From Dehalococcoidia bacterium (lineage in GTDB: Bacteria > Chloroflexota > Dehalococcoidia > Bin125): a stretch of 64,000 nt of DNA. The stretch's first letter is position 1, and every line of letters starts with the position of its first letter. The stretch is from positions 1-64,000 of the forward strand of contig JAJEBU010000126.1 in NCBI GenBank assembly GCA_022822375.1, read 5' to 3'. Of the stretch, positions 21,389-33,771 are shown piece by piece. The translations under genes and the position numbers were made by a program. The notes beneath the pieces were generated by a model. It made no database searches. It saw nothing but the letters and a program-made list of their open reading frames with translations, and had not been told where the DNA came from.

Positions 21389-22378
21389 GTGAGCTTTCGA
21401 GCATTCGTGGTGACGAAGGATGATGACAACTTCGCCGCGTCGGTCCAGATGCTGGACGACGCTGACCTGCCGGATGGCGACGTCACCGTCGCGGTTGAGT
21501 GGTCCGACCTGAACTACAAGGACGGCCTGGCCTGCACACCAAACGGCCGCGTCGTGACGTCCTATCCGATGACGCTGGGCATCGACTTTGCCGGAACGGT
21601 TGTCGAGTCGTCTGATGCCCGCTACGCCGTGGGAGACTCGGTCGTCGCGACCGGCTACGACCTCGGTACGGGACATCCCGGCGGCTATGCCGAGCGGGTG
21701 CGCGTGCCAGGCGATTGGCTCTCGCCCATGCCCAAGGCGATGACGTCGGAAGAGGCGATGGTGCTCGGCACGGCGGGCATCACTGCGGCGATGTCGATTG
21801 ACGCGATTGAGCGAGCCGGCATTGGACCCGATGCAGGCCCGGTGATGGTCAGCGGCGCGACAGGCGGCGTTGGCTCTACGGCGGTTGCCATGCTCGCCGC
21901 CCGTGGCTACACCGTCCACGCGAGCACGGGCAAAGTCGCCGAGCACGATTTCCTGCGCGACCTGGGCGCCTCGGAGATCCTCGACCGCGAGGAACTGGCT
22001 GCGGAGTCTCGGCGTCCGCTGGAGCGCGAGCGCTGGGCAGCCGCCGTTGATCCGGTCGGAGGCTCGACCACGGTCTCGCTGCTGCGTCAGACGAAGTACG
22101 GCGGGGTGGTTGCCCTGTCGGGACTGACCGGCGGTGCGGGCATCTCGACGACGGTCATGCCGTTCATCCTGCGCGGTGTCACGTTGGCAGGCATCGAATC
22201 GGTCTATTGGCCGGGCGATGATCGACCGCGCTTGTGGGCGCGCATGGCCGAGGACTTCAGCGGCGGCAACCTGCTCGATCTGGTGGAATCTCGGATCGGC
22301 CTCGAGGATGTGCCCGAGGCCGCCGCCAAGATTCTCGGCGGCGGCGTGCGCGGGCGAATCCTCGTTCGACCGGCATAG
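21389..22378 (+). CDS. MDR-family NADPH oxidoreductase (acrylyl-CoA reductase AcuI/YhdH-like)
   Basis: SFRAFVVTKDDDNF, GIDFAGTVVESSD, VSGATGGVGSTAVAMLAARGY; GTG start after CAGGAG ribosome-binding site. Confidence 0.92.
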   Translation: MSFRAFVVTKDDDNFAASVQMLDDADLPDGDVTVAVEWSDLNYKDGLACTPNGRVVTSYPMTLGIDFAGTVVESSDARYAVGDSVVATGYDLGTGHPGGYAERVRVPGDWLSPMPKAMTSEEAMVLGTAGITAAMSIDAIERAGIGPDAGPVMVSGATGGVGSTAVAMLAARGYTVHASTGKVAEHDFLRDLGASEILDREELAAESRRPLERERWAAAVDPVGGSTTVSLLRQTKYGGVVALSGLTGGAGISTTVMPFILRGVTLAGIESVYWPGDDRPRLWARMAEDFSGGNLLDLVESRIGLEDVPEAAAKILGGGVRGRILVRPA

Positions 22379-22392
22379 CTTGGAGGCTTGAT

Positions 22393-23328
22393 ATGCAGAT
22401 TGGCATCTTCATTGGCGGGGCGGGCCCGGCCGACAGCGTTCGTGACGTCGTGGCGCAAGCCCAACGAGCCGAAGCAGCCGGATTCTCGACCTTTGGCATG
22501 GCCAACATCTTCTCGCACGACGCGATGGGCGCTTTGACTCTGGCCGCGGCCGAGACCGAGCGCATCGAGTTGATGACGGCCGTCGTGCCGACCTATCCGC
22601 GTCACCCGCATGCGATGGCTCAGCAGGCGCTGACCGTGCAGGCGGCGTCAGGCGGAAGGCGCTTCGTGCTCGGCATCGGACTGTCCCACCAGATTGTGAT
22701 CGAGGGCATGTTCGGTTACTCGTTCGACCGTCCCGCGCGTCACATGACGGAGTACCTCGATGTGCTCCTGCCGTTGCTCAACGGCGAGCCCGTGCGCACC
22801 GATGGCGAACACTACCGCGGTCAGGTGTCGCTGGACATTCCTGATGCCGAGAAGCCAGTCTCCTGCATGCTCGCCGCGATGGGACCCGTCATGCTCAAGC
22901 TGGCCGGTGCGCGGACTGACGGCACCATCCTCTGGATGACCGCAGCATCGGTCGTCGAGAGCTACATTGCGCCCACGATGAACGCCGCTGCGGCGGCGGC
23001 TGGCCGGCCCACGCCGCGTACGGTGGTGGGATTGCCAATCATGCTCGGCGGCGATGTCGACGCGATGCGCGAGACTGCGGCAGCGCAGTTCTCCAACTAC
23101 GGCAATCTGCCGTCGTACCGCTCGATGCTGGACAAACAGGGCGCGGCCAATCCCGAGGACGTGGCGATCCTGGGCAGCGAAGAGCAGATCGAAACGCAGC
23201 TGCGTCAGCTGCGGGACGCGGGCGCGACCGATTTCGTCGGCGTCACCTTCGGCTCGGATGATGCGCGGTCGCGGACAGAGGCGTTTCTCGCCTCATTGGC
23301 ACCGTCGCTCCAGACAGAGCGAAGCTGA
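22393..23328 (+). CDS. LLM-class flavin/F420-dependent oxidoreductase
   Basis: MQIGIFIGGAG..., AQRAEAAGFSTFGMANIFSHDAMGALTLAAAETERIELMTAV luciferase-like pattern; GGAGG upstream. Confidence 0.92.
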   Translation: MQIGIFIGGAGPADSVRDVVAQAQRAEAAGFSTFGMANIFSHDAMGALTLAAAETERIELMTAVVPTYPRHPHAMAQQALTVQAASGGRRFVLGIGLSHQIVIEGMFGYSFDRPARHMTEYLDVLLPLLNGEPVRTDGEHYRGQVSLDIPDAEKPVSCMLAAMGPVMLKLAGARTDGTILWMTAASVVESYIAPTMNAAAAAAGRPTPRTVVGLPIMLGGDVDAMRETAAAQFSNYGNLPSYRSMLDKQGAANPEDVAILGSEEQIETQLRQLRDAGATDFVGVTFGSDDARSRTEAFLASLAPSLQTERS

Positions 23329-23353
23329 GCACGTCCCGCTCGCAGGCCTGGGC

Positions 23354-25438
23354 CTACTCGATGTAGTCGCGGAGGCGCGTGGCGCGCGAAGGATGACGCA
23401 GCTGTCGCAGCGCTTTCGCCTCGATCTGGCGAATCCGCTCTCGAGTGACGTTGAAGTCGCGGCCGACCTCTTCGAGCGTGCGGGCACGGCCGTCTCCGAG
23501 TCCGAAGCGCAGCTGCAGCACCTCACGCTCGCGCGGGAGGAGTGAATCGAGGACGGCGCCGACCGTCTCCTTGAGCAGCTGCTGACCGGCGGCCGCGTCG
23601 GGCGGCGTGGTCTTGTCGTCCTCCACGAAGTCGCCCAGATGACTGTCGTCTTCCTCGCCGATCGGTGTTTCGAGCGAGACGGGCTCCTGCGAGACCTTGA
23701 TGATCTCGCGTACGCGCTGGGCGTCGACACCCATACCCTCGCCGATCTCTTCGAATGTCGGCTCGCGGCCCAGTTCCTGCACGAGCCGGCGTGAGACGCG
23801 GACCTGTTTGTTGATCGTCTCCACCATGTGGACCGGGATGCGAATCGTCCGTGCCTGATCCGCGATCGCTCGGGTGATCGCCTGGCGAATCCACCATGTC
23901 GCATAGGTCGAGAACTTGTAGCCCTTGCGGTAGTCGAACTTTTCGACGGCGCGGACGAGGCCGATGTTGCCCTCCTGAATCAGGTCGAGCATCGACATGC
24001 CGCGTCCGATGTATTTCTTCGCGACGGACACGACCAGCCGCAGATTGGCCTCGGTCAGGCGTTTCTCCGAGAGGTACGCGTCCTCCTTGAGCACGCCGAT
24101 CCGTCGTTCACAGCGCAGCGCGACGGTCTCGAGTCGGCTGTCGAGGTCGTTCGGACAGGGGATGAGGTTCTCGATCCCGTCGGTCGCGCGCAGCAGATGC
24201 CGCACGTGCCGCTCGTTGAAGATGTGCGTGACGACGGAGACTTGAACCAGACGTTCCTCGGCACGGGCTTCGTCATATGCCTCGTCAGCTGCACCAAAGA
24301 TCGTGACCAACGCCTCGCGCAGATCAGGGTCCATCTCCTGGTCGACGCGCTCGCGGAAGGTCTGATGCTTGGTCAGATCGAAGAGTGAGAGATCGGCGCA
24401 GTCAATCTGCTCGGCGATGACGGCGATTTCCGGCAGCAGCGACTCCAACTGCAAGAGCAGATAGATCGTCACTTCGATGGCGTTCGGCGCGCGGCCGTTC
24501 TGGATGCGCCACTCCTCTTCGAAGTCCCGGATCCAGTTTCCTTCTTCCATCTGTCGTGAGAGTTCGCGCTCATCTTCTGCCTTGAGCAGGTTGACGCGGC
24601 CAATCTCACGCAGATACATGCGGACCGGATCGTCGACGCCGTCCGCCTCTTCGTGAACGTTCTGTCGGCCTTCTTTGCGCAGTTCAATGATGCGACGGGA
24701 GCCGACATCCTTGCTGCGTTCGTAGAGGTCCACGGTGGGAATCTCAACCTCTGCCGCGGCCTTCTTGCTGCGACGGCGGCTCTTGCCGGTTGCAGCGCCC
24801 TTGCGGCGGGTGTTCTTCTTCGGCGTCGGATCGGGCCGCGGCTGCAGGGGACGGTCGAGGGCCGCCAGCAGTTCGCCAATCTTTTGCTTGTCCTCGTCGG
24901 TCTCTTCGCCGTTGAGCGTAAAGTTGGCGACGGCGGCGTGCGAAATCTGACGCTCCTCGTGCATCTTGGCCTGATTGCGCCGTTCGGCGGCCTTCTTCGG
25001 CGTCGGCGCGGCCTTGGTCGATTTCTTGGTCGTGCGCTTGGGCTGCTCGGCGAGGTTGATGGTGCGTCGGCCGGCGGGCATCGAGAACTCGTCGACCGGT
25101 GCGGTCAGCGCACGCACCCGCGCTTCTTCTTCCGACTGCGCCACGGCGCGCGGCTTTCGCTGACCCGGCGCCTCCGCCGTCATGCGCCGGTCGCCCAACT
25201 GGTCGTGGACGAGCTGGCGGAGGCGGCCCACGATGTGATCGCCCAGTTCGGCCGAGCGGGCTCGTTCGGCCAACACGGCGGCGGAGGCGACTGGTTGCTT
25301 GGGCTTTCGCTTCGTCGAGCGTCTGCGAGCGGGCCGCGCGCGTCCGCCGCCGCCGTTGGACCGATTGCCGGCCGCTTCCGAAGTCGGGGCCGTCTTGATC
25401 GGAGCAGACTTGGCCTCGTCAACGTTGGCTGTGGTCAT
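23354..25438 (-). CDS. rpoD: RNA polymerase primary sigma factor (sigma-70/RpoD)
   Basis: [53 protein letters not shown] region 2 and [20 protein letters not shown] region 4; about 270-aa basic N-terminus. Confidence 0.97.
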   Translation of the reverse strand: MTTANVDEAKSAPIKTAPTSEAAGNRSNGGGGRARPARRRSTKRKPKQPVASAAVLAERARSAELGDHIVGRLRQLVHDQLGDRRMTAEAPGQRKPRAVAQSEEEARVRALTAPVDEFSMPAGRRTINLAEQPKRTTKKSTKAAPTPKKAAERRNQAKMHEERQISHAAVANFTLNGEETDEDKQKIGELLAALDRPLQPRPDPTPKKNTRRKGAATGKSRRRSKKAAAEVEIPTVDLYERSKDVGSRRIIELRKEGRQNVHEEADGVDDPVRMYLREIGRVNLLKAEDERELSRQMEEGNWIRDFEEEWRIQNGRAPNAIEVTIYLLLQLESLLPEIAVIAEQIDCADLSLFDLTKHQTFRERVDQEMDPDLREALVTIFGAADEAYDEARAEERLVQVSVVTHIFNERHVRHLLRATDGIENLIPCPNDLDSRLETVALRCERRIGVLKEDAYLSEKRLTEANLRLVVSVAKKYIGRGMSMLDLIQEGNIGLVRAVEKFDYRKGYKFSTYATWWIRQAITRAIADQARTIRIPVHMVETINKQVRVSRRLVQELGREPTFEEIGEGMGVDAQRVREIIKVSQEPVSLETPIGEEDDSHLGDFVEDDKTTPPDAAAGQQLLKETVGAVLDSLLPREREVLQLRFGLGDGRARTLEEVGRDFNVTRERIRQIEAKALRQLRHPSRATRLRDYIE

Positions 25439-25494
25439 GCGTCGCGCCTCTCCTGTTGGTGCAACGTCCTGCCGACTCTGGTGCGGCCAGAGAA

Positions 25495-27393
25495 TCAGGC
25501 AGGCGTAGACGGTGCGGGTGTGTCGGGTGGACGATGCAGCCGCAGCGCTTCGTCGCGGAACTGGATCATGTTGAGCGCCTCCTGCAGGAGGTCAGGATCG
25601 TCGACGGCGTCGGTACCGCCTCGGTCCAGCAGCGCCGCCGCGCGGGCCGCATCGTCAGGCCGTGCGCCTGAACTCGTCAGTTGGAGTTCTTGGTTCTTCA
25701 GACGGAGACCCTCTTTGATGCGGCGCTTGCGGATGCGCGCAATCGCGTCCGCCATAGCGGCGGCCGCGTCATCGTCACTGTAGGGCGGAAGCTCGCCAGC
25801 GTCACGCGCGAGACGGCGAATTCGCTCCGCAACGTCAGGATTCAACGCGATCACGTCATCGAGCGACGCCGAAGGCTGGTCGGCCAGCGCGTTCAGAATG
25901 ATGCGATCCTCCGAGTCCTCGACCAGCTCGACATCGCCGAGCCCGAACATCTCGCGCACGCCCGGATGGCGGATCGCGAGATGAAGCAGGAAGGTCTGCT
26001 GCCGGTTCCGCGTCCGAGCAGGCTGCGGTACGGGCGCGTCGCCGCTGCGCCGACGGCCGCTGGACGGCGGCGCGTAGTCGCTCGCCAGCGTTCCTCGTTC
26101 CACACGCGCATATGCGGCGACCCGGCGCGTGTACTCCTCGCGGAGCACCGCGTCTCCGATCGTTCGAATGGTCGGCATCACTTCGGCGACATAGTCCGAG
26201 CGTCCGCGCGGCGATTCCATGTCGTGGTTGCCGCGCACGTGGTCCAACAGCCAATCGAGGAATGGAGGCGCAGTCTCGACCAGCTCGCGCCAGAGGTCCG
26301 GCTCGGCCCTGATCAGATCATCCGGGTCTCGCCCATCTGGCAGCGGAATGATTCGAATGTCGTTGGAGAGCGTCTGTTGCAGCTGACCGATGCGGCGGAA
26401 GTCGGTCGACACGGTCTGCTGGGCGCCGAGCGCCTCGCGGGCAGTGGCGATGCCGCGTCGAGCAGCGGCCTGTCCGGCGGCGTCAGGGTCCAAGGCCAGG
26501 CGGACGTCGGTGGCGATCGGCTTGAGCAGGCCGATCTGCGTTTCGGTCAGCGCGGTGCCCATCGAGGCGACGGTGTTGGGCGTGCCGAACTCGTGCGCGC
26601 TGATCACGTCCGTGTAGCCCTCGACGATGATCACTCGGCCCGTTTCGCGGACGGCTGTGCGGGCGAGATCGAGGCCGTAGAGAATGTCGCGCTTGCGGAA
26701 CAGGCCGCTCTCGGGCGTGTTGATGTACTTGGCCGGCTCGTCGATCAGGGTGCGGCCGCCAAAGCCGACGGTTTCAGATCGCGCGTTGCGGATCGGGAAG
26801 ATCAGCCGGTCGCGGAAGCGGTCGAGCGGCCCGCGCTCGGTCGAGATGATCAATCCCGCCGCCTCGGCGTCCTCCAATCGGTGTCCACGCGCCGAAAGAT
26901 GATGGACGAGCGCGTCGGAGTCGGAGACGGCCACGCCGAGATTGAACTGTCGAGCTGCGTCGATGGAGATTCCGCGCGCCTGCAGATAGTCGCGCGCGTC
27001 GCGGCCAATCGACGGTTCGTGCAGGTTGCCGCGCCAGAAATGCATCGCCGCGTCGTTGGCGAGCAGCAGCCGTTCGCGCCGTTCGTCTTGCTGTTGCTGT
27101 TCGGCGGTGCGCGGGCGCAGTTCGACGCCGGCTCGTTCGGCCAAACGCCTCAAGGCCTCGCGAAAGTCGACGTTGTGCCGCTTCATCTCCCACGAGAAGA
27201 CGTCGCCACCCTCGGAACATGCGCCGAAACAATGCCACGACTGACGCTCGGGGTTGACGACGAAGGACGGAGTGCGCTCGGAGTGGAACGGACAGGGCGC
27301 CTTGTACGTCGAGCCGCTGCGTTTGAGCGCGACTTCGGAGGAAATCAAGTCAACGATATCGGTGCGCGCCTTGACCTCTTCTGCAGCAGTCAC
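25495..27393 (-). CDS. dnaG: DNA primase
   Basis: [33 protein letters not shown] zinc finger, [14 protein letters not shown] Toprim; GTG start. Confidence 0.97.
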   Translation of the reverse strand: MTAAEEVKARTDIVDLISSEVALKRSGSTYKAPCPFHSERTPSFVVNPERQSWHCFGACSEGGDVFSWEMKRHNVDFREALRRLAERAGVELRPRTAEQQQQDERRERLLLANDAAMHFWRGNLHEPSIGRDARDYLQARGISIDAARQFNLGVAVSDSDALVHHLSARGHRLEDAEAAGLIISTERGPLDRFRDRLIFPIRNARSETVGFGGRTLIDEPAKYINTPESGLFRKRDILYGLDLARTAVRETGRVIIVEGYTDVISAHEFGTPNTVASMGTALTETQIGLLKPIATDVRLALDPDAAGQAAARRGIATAREALGAQQTVSTDFRRIGQLQQTLSNDIRIIPLPDGRDPDDLIRAEPDLWRELVETAPPFLDWLLDHVRGNHDMESPRGRSDYVAEVMPTIRTIGDAVLREEYTRRVAAYARVERGTLASDYAPPSSGRRRSGDAPVPQPARTRNRQQTFLLHLAIRHPGVREMFGLGDVELVEDSEDRIILNALADQPSASLDDVIALNPDVAERIRRLARDAGELPPYSDDDAAAAMADAIARIRKRRIKEGLRLKNQELQLTSSGARPDDAARAAALLDRGGTDAVDDPDLLQEALNMIQFRDEALRLHRPPDTPAPSTPA

Positions 27394-27443
27394 GATCCGA
27401 CCCCCAACCGCGCACCGCCAAGCGGTTCCCCAAGCATTAAGTG

Positions 27444-27472
27444 AATGTAAAGCGAACTGCCGTCTTTTTCAA
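27444..27472 (-). promoter_or_regulatory. Predicted sigma-70 type promoter for dnaG
   Basis: Reverse strand TTGAAA - 17 bp - TACATT, about 50 nt upstream of dnaG start. Confidence 0.5.
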
Positions 27473-27498
27473 TCGCGCCCGGTACTCAGTGAGACCGA

Positions 27499-29418
27499 TC
27501 ACTCGTCCAGCGACATGGTGATGGTGTTGTTCGAGGTGTCCGACTCGGCCAGATTTCCAGTGGTCACGATGGTCATCGTGATCTCGCCGCTGTGCGGCTG
27601 GTTGCTGGCCAGAGTCTCCACGCCGCCCGCGGCCAGCGGTGAGACGTCGGCGGAGCGTCGCGGGATGACTTCGAGTTCCGTCTCAGCCGAATCCGCGATG
27701 ACCACGAAGAATGACTCCGCCGGCCCGTCGCCTTGATTGACGACGGTGAACAGGACGTAGCCGTCGCGAGTGCTCTGCGTGTCGAGGAAGGTCAGGTCGG
27801 GCAGCTCCGCGGGCTGTTGCACCGGCGTGTCTGTCGGCTGATCGGTGTCGGCGTCTTGCGCAGAATCCTCTTGCTGGCCGTCCGATCCATCCCCGACCGC
27901 GCCGGGCGCGGACAGCGAGACCTGGAAGGTGTTGTTGGCAGAGGTCGTGTCGATCGCGGACTCGAGCACGATCAGCGCTTGAACGTCCACGCCGTCATCG
28001 AGGTCGAGGTCCAGCGGGATCGAGCGCAGGTCATCGGGAGCCATGCTGAGCACGACGGCGGCCGATCCAAGCTCGACCCCGCTCGCCGCGTCGACGACGG
28101 AGATGAGGACATCGGCGCGCTCGATATCGACATCGCTGGCGTTGGTGATCGACACGTTGAGCCGGCGCAGGTCGTCAGCAGTCTGGCGGGCGGTGACGAT
28201 GGCGATGTCCACCTCGTCCCGCAGAGCTTCCTGTCCCGGTTGGTCACTATCGGGGTCCGCGGATGATTGCTGCTGGGCAGCATCGTCCGCTGCGCCCTCC
28301 GCAATCACGTGAATCACGATCCGATCGTCGTACCGATCATCCTCAGGCGTGAAGACGACCAGCTGCAGTTCATAGGAGCCTGAGTTGGTGATCCAACGCT
28401 GGATGTCTTCTACCACTTCGGCGTACGGGTCGGCCGGGCCTTCAGCGGAGTGAATGAGCACCGAATTGCCGAGGGTGTTGTCTGGCGAGATCGGCGTGAG
28501 ATAGAGCAGCGCACTGCTGACGGTCACATTGGGCGCGCTGATCTCCACATCGAAGGCGAAGTCGTCGCCGAGCATGAAGCGTGCCGCATTGGTCGGGGAG
28601 TCGATCTGTGCCGCGCCGATGCCGCTAGATGTCTGCCCGTTGGTCGAGCCTGGCGTTTGTGATTGGCTGCCCGACGATGCCGCTGCGTCGTCCTGCGGCA
28701 GCGCTCCGCCCTGCGGGACGAGGACGACCGGTGTGGCCTGCCGTTCCTCGCGACCCGCGGCGTCGATCGCCACGATCGTGACCTCCACCTCGCCCGTCTC
28801 GCCCGGCGTCCAGTCGATGTTCGCGAGGTACTCGTTGTCGACCAGCGCTGGGGTCACAGAGACGACGCGGTTCCCGTCGACGAGCATGTCGAACCTCTCG
28901 ATTGGTTGGCTGCCGGTCGCGGAGATGGCCAGGCGGACCGTCGTCCCGGTGACGATCTGCTGCAGCGGCGAGATGCCCAGCACCTGAAGTCGCAGGGCGG
29001 CGGCGACCCGTGCCTGGTCATCCGTGACCTCGACGCGAATTTGCCGCTCGGTCTCGACGCCCTCGGCGTCCAGCGCGACGATTCTCAACTCCGCGAAGCC
29101 CAGCCGCGTCGGCGTCCACACGAACGTGCCGATGTACGCGCCCCGATCGGCCGAGTAGGCGGGCAGGACGGAGACGAGCGATTGTCCGTCGACGAACAGT
29201 TCCAAGGTCGCGACGGGGTTGCCTGAGGAGATGGTGACCGTGATGCTCTGCGGGTCTTCCAGCAATACCAGTTCGCCGTCGTCGACCGAGATGACGACGA
29301 GCGGCGCATTGGGCTCGTTCGAGTTGAGCACGTCGAGTGTGAGGATCAGCACAGCCACGGCGGCGACGATGCCGCTGATCACGACGAAGATGGCAATCGA
29401 ACCGATGCGGCTGCCCAT
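27499..29418 (-). CDS. Membrane-anchored extracellular protein with Ig-like repeats and C-terminal CARDB-like domain
   Basis: N-terminal hydrophobic anchor IAIFVVISGIVAAVAVLILTL, repeated WTPxxxGxxEVxIVAxDAxG units, C-terminal VVNQGDGPAESFFVVI...ESDTSNNTITMSL. Confidence 0.78.
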   Translation of the reverse strand: MGSRIGSIAIFVVISGIVAAVAVLILTLDVLNSNEPNAPLVVISVDDGELVLLEDPQSITVTISSGNPVATLELFVDGQSLVSVLPAYSADRGAYIGTFVWTPTRLGFAELRIVALDAEGVETERQIRVEVTDDQARVAAALRLQVLGISPLQQIVTGTTVRLAISATGSQPIERFDMLVDGNRVVSVTPALVDNEYLANIDWTPGETGEVEVTIVAIDAAGREERQATPVVLVPQGGALPQDDAAASSGSQSQTPGSTNGQTSSGIGAAQIDSPTNAARFMLGDDFAFDVEISAPNVTVSSALLYLTPISPDNTLGNSVLIHSAEGPADPYAEVVEDIQRWITNSGSYELQLVVFTPEDDRYDDRIVIHVIAEGAADDAAQQQSSADPDSDQPGQEALRDEVDIAIVTARQTADDLRRLNVSITNASDVDIERADVLISVVDAASGVELGSAAVVLSMAPDDLRSIPLDLDLDDGVDVQALIVLESAIDTTSANNTFQVSLSAPGAVGDGSDGQQEDSAQDADTDQPTDTPVQQPAELPDLTFLDTQSTRDGYVLFTVVNQGDGPAESFFVVIADSAETELEVIPRRSADVSPLAAGGVETLASNQPHSGEITMTIVTTGNLAESDTSNNTITMSLDE

Positions 29419-29444
29419 GTGCCTCCTGCGGACGCGGCAGTCGG

Positions 29445-31736
29445 TCAGCCTCGGCGAGCGGCCTCGGCGTTGGCCACGAGGTGGCGGGTCTGCTCAATCA
29501 CGTCCGGCGTGACGGAGATCGAGGTGATCCCCCAATCCACGAGACGCTGCGCGAGGTCAGGATGTTCCGACGGCCCCTGTCCGCAGACCGACACGGTGAT
29601 GCCGCGGCGCTTGGCCGTGTTGATCACGCGCTCGATGGACTTGAGCACCGCCGGGTTGCGCTCGTCGAAGGACTCGGCGAAGCGCTCGGAGTCGCGGTCG
29701 ATGCCGAGCGTGAGCTGCGTCAGGTCATTCGAGCCGATCGAGACGCCGTCAATGCCGCAGTCGATGAACTCATCCAGCAGCAGCACGTTGGACGGCACCT
29801 CGACCATCATCCAAAGCTGGAAACCGCCGGGCGTCGCTGCATCGCGGACGAGGCCGTAGTCGGCGACCTGCCTGGCGACCTGCGCCATCTCGTCCGGGGT
29901 GCGAACGAAGGGGATCATCAGGTGCAGGTTGGGATGATCCTCGCGGACCTGCTCCAGCGCGCGCAGCTCGAGCTCGAATAGGTCAGGCTCGCGAATGTAG
30001 CGGGCAGCGCCGCGGTAGCCGATCATCGGGTTTTCTTCGTCAGGCTCGTAGAGGTCGCCGCCCGTCAGGTTGGCGTACTCGTTGGTTTTGAAGTCCGTCG
30101 CGCGGTAGACGACGGGGCGCGGGTCAAACGCGGAGGCAATCTTGCGCATGCCCTCGGAGAGCCGGCGTACGTACTCGTCCTGGCGGCCCGTGTTGATGAA
30201 GCTGCGCGGGTGCTCGCCTAGCCGTGCGATGATGAACTCGGCCCGCAGCAGTCCGACGCCGTCGACGTCGCGCTCGGCGACGCGGTCAGCAATCTCCGGC
30301 TCGGCCAGGTTGACATAGAGCCGAGTCTCGGTCTCGACCTTGGCGTAGCGCTCCTCCTGGCGGTCGGCCCACCAGGCGATCAGCTCAGACTCGATTCCGT
30401 CGTAAACCAGGCCGTTGCCGCCGTCGACGGTCACCTCGCGGCCATCGGCGAGGGTGGCTGCTCCAGCCGCGCCGACGACGCAGGGCACTCCGAGCTCGCG
30501 CGAGATGATCGCCGCGTGGCAGGTGCGACCGCCCCGCTCGGTGATGATCGCCGCCGCCCGCTTCATCGCCGGGACGAAGTCTGGCGTGGTCATTTCCGCG
30601 ACGAGCACGTCGCCCTCGCCGATGCCGGAGGTCTCCTTCGCGTCGAGGATCACGCGGATGCGTCCGCTGGCGACGCCAGGCGAGGCCGGCGACCCGTCGA
30701 GGATCGGCGCCCGGGCGACCTGTGGCGCCGGATTCGCGCCGTTGGTCAGCGTGGATGGACCGACGGTCGTGATGGGCCGCGTTTGGAGCAGGTAGAAGTT
30801 GCCGTTGGCGCGGCCCCACTCGATGTCCTGCGGGGAGCCGTAGTGGGTCTCGATGCGTTGACCGATGGCGCTGAGTTCGAGGATCGCATCATCGCTCAGC
30901 TTGGGCGTGGAGCCGTCTGCTGATGACAGCGCCTGCCACTCATTGGCGCCGTGCTCCGCGTCGATCCGTCCATCGGCGGCGCGGACGAGTTGGCGATCCT
31001 GGACCAAGACTTGGCGCTCGATGATCTGCCCGGCGCGTTTGTCGACTTCGTAGTGGTCGGGCGAGACGAGACCGCCCACGACGGCTTCGCCCAGGCCGAA
31101 CGCCGCTTCGATGACGACCTTGTTGTGGTCGTTGCTGATCGGGTCCACCGTGAACATGACGCCCGATGTCTCCGACTGCACCATCTGCTGTACCGGCACG
31201 GCGAGATCGACGTCGAGGTGTCCCCAGCCCGCTTGTTCTCGGTAGAAGACGGCGCGCGCCTCGAAGAGCGACGCCCAGCAGCGCTGAACGGCCTCGACGA
31301 CATTGACGCTGCCCTCGATGTTGAGGAATGTCGCCTGCTGGCCGGCGAATGACGCTTCGGCCAGGTCTTCCGCCGTCGCCGAGCTGCGCACTGCGACGGG
31401 ACCCTCACCCAGCGCCGCGTAAGCGGCGATGATTTGCTGCTGAATCGCGGCCGGCATCTCCGCCTGCTCGATGGCGTGTCGGACTGCGGCCGAGCGCTCG
31501 TTGAGCTGGGCGTCGTCGTTGACGTCGAGCCCGTGGAGGATGTCGCGGAGCTGATGGTCGAGCCCAGAATCCTCGATGAAGTGCCGATACGCGCGCGTGC
31601 TGACCACGAAGCCCGGCGGCACCGGAATGTTGGCCTGGGTCAGCTCGCCGAGGTTGGCGCCCTTGCCGCCCACGAGCGGTACGTCGTCTCGTCCGACATC
31701 GGCGAACCAGACGATGTGTGAGGAATCAGATGTCAT
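29445..31736 (-). CDS. ppsA: Phosphoenolpyruvate synthase
   Basis: GGKGANLGEL, VRSSATAEDLAEASFAGQQ, GGRTCHAAIISRELGVPCVVG, SIGSNDLTQLTLGIDRDS. Confidence 0.96.
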   Translation of the reverse strand: MTSDSSHIVWFADVGRDDVPLVGGKGANLGELTQANIPVPPGFVVSTRAYRHFIEDSGLDHQLRDILHGLDVNDDAQLNERSAAVRHAIEQAEMPAAIQQQIIAAYAALGEGPVAVRSSATAEDLAEASFAGQQATFLNIEGSVNVVEAVQRCWASLFEARAVFYREQAGWGHLDVDLAVPVQQMVQSETSGVMFTVDPISNDHNKVVIEAAFGLGEAVVGGLVSPDHYEVDKRAGQIIERQVLVQDRQLVRAADGRIDAEHGANEWQALSSADGSTPKLSDDAILELSAIGQRIETHYGSPQDIEWGRANGNFYLLQTRPITTVGPSTLTNGANPAPQVARAPILDGSPASPGVASGRIRVILDAKETSGIGEGDVLVAEMTTPDFVPAMKRAAAIITERGGRTCHAAIISRELGVPCVVGAAGAATLADGREVTVDGGNGLVYDGIESELIAWWADRQEERYAKVETETRLYVNLAEPEIADRVAERDVDGVGLLRAEFIIARLGEHPRSFINTGRQDEYVRRLSEGMRKIASAFDPRPVVYRATDFKTNEYANLTGGDLYEPDEENPMIGYRGAARYIREPDLFELELRALEQVREDHPNLHLMIPFVRTPDEMAQVARQVADYGLVRDAATPGGFQLWMMVEVPSNVLLLDEFIDCGIDGVSIGSNDLTQLTLGIDRDSERFAESFDERNPAVLKSIERVINTAKRRGITVSVCGQGPSEHPDLAQRLVDWGITSISVTPDVIEQTRHLVANAEAARRG

Positions 31737-31883
31737 GAAGCACGCCCGCGCTGCTGGAGGTATCGAAACCGTCGAGGCACAACTAGCAGGATATCACCGC
31801 GTTAACGAACTTCCTGTATCGCGTTGTGGACAGCAGCTCAGGCCAGGTCATGCTTGTCCGTCGGCGGGCGCGCTGGGGTGGAA

Positions 31884-31900
31884 CGACCGTTACTCGACCG

Positions 31901-31916
<16 letters not shown>
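31884..31916 (+). repeat. Three tandem 11-bp units (CGACCGTTACT / CGACCGTCACT / CGACCGTCACT) spanning the glmS stop codon
   Basis: Read directly; glmS stop is complement of 31901..31903. Confidence 0.85.
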
Positions 31917-33757
<1,841 letters not shown>

Positions 33758-33771
33758 GGCGATCCCCGCGC

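Noticed and set aside
25681-27444. 587-aa plus-strand ORF opposite dnaG
   Set aside because: Antisense shadow of a high-GC gene; no recognisable domain and dnaG on the other strand is unambiguous. The same reasoning applies to long ORFs at 1813-2952, 5725-7023, 7128-8111, 8121-9233, 17900-18850, 53131-54087 and 55032-56378.
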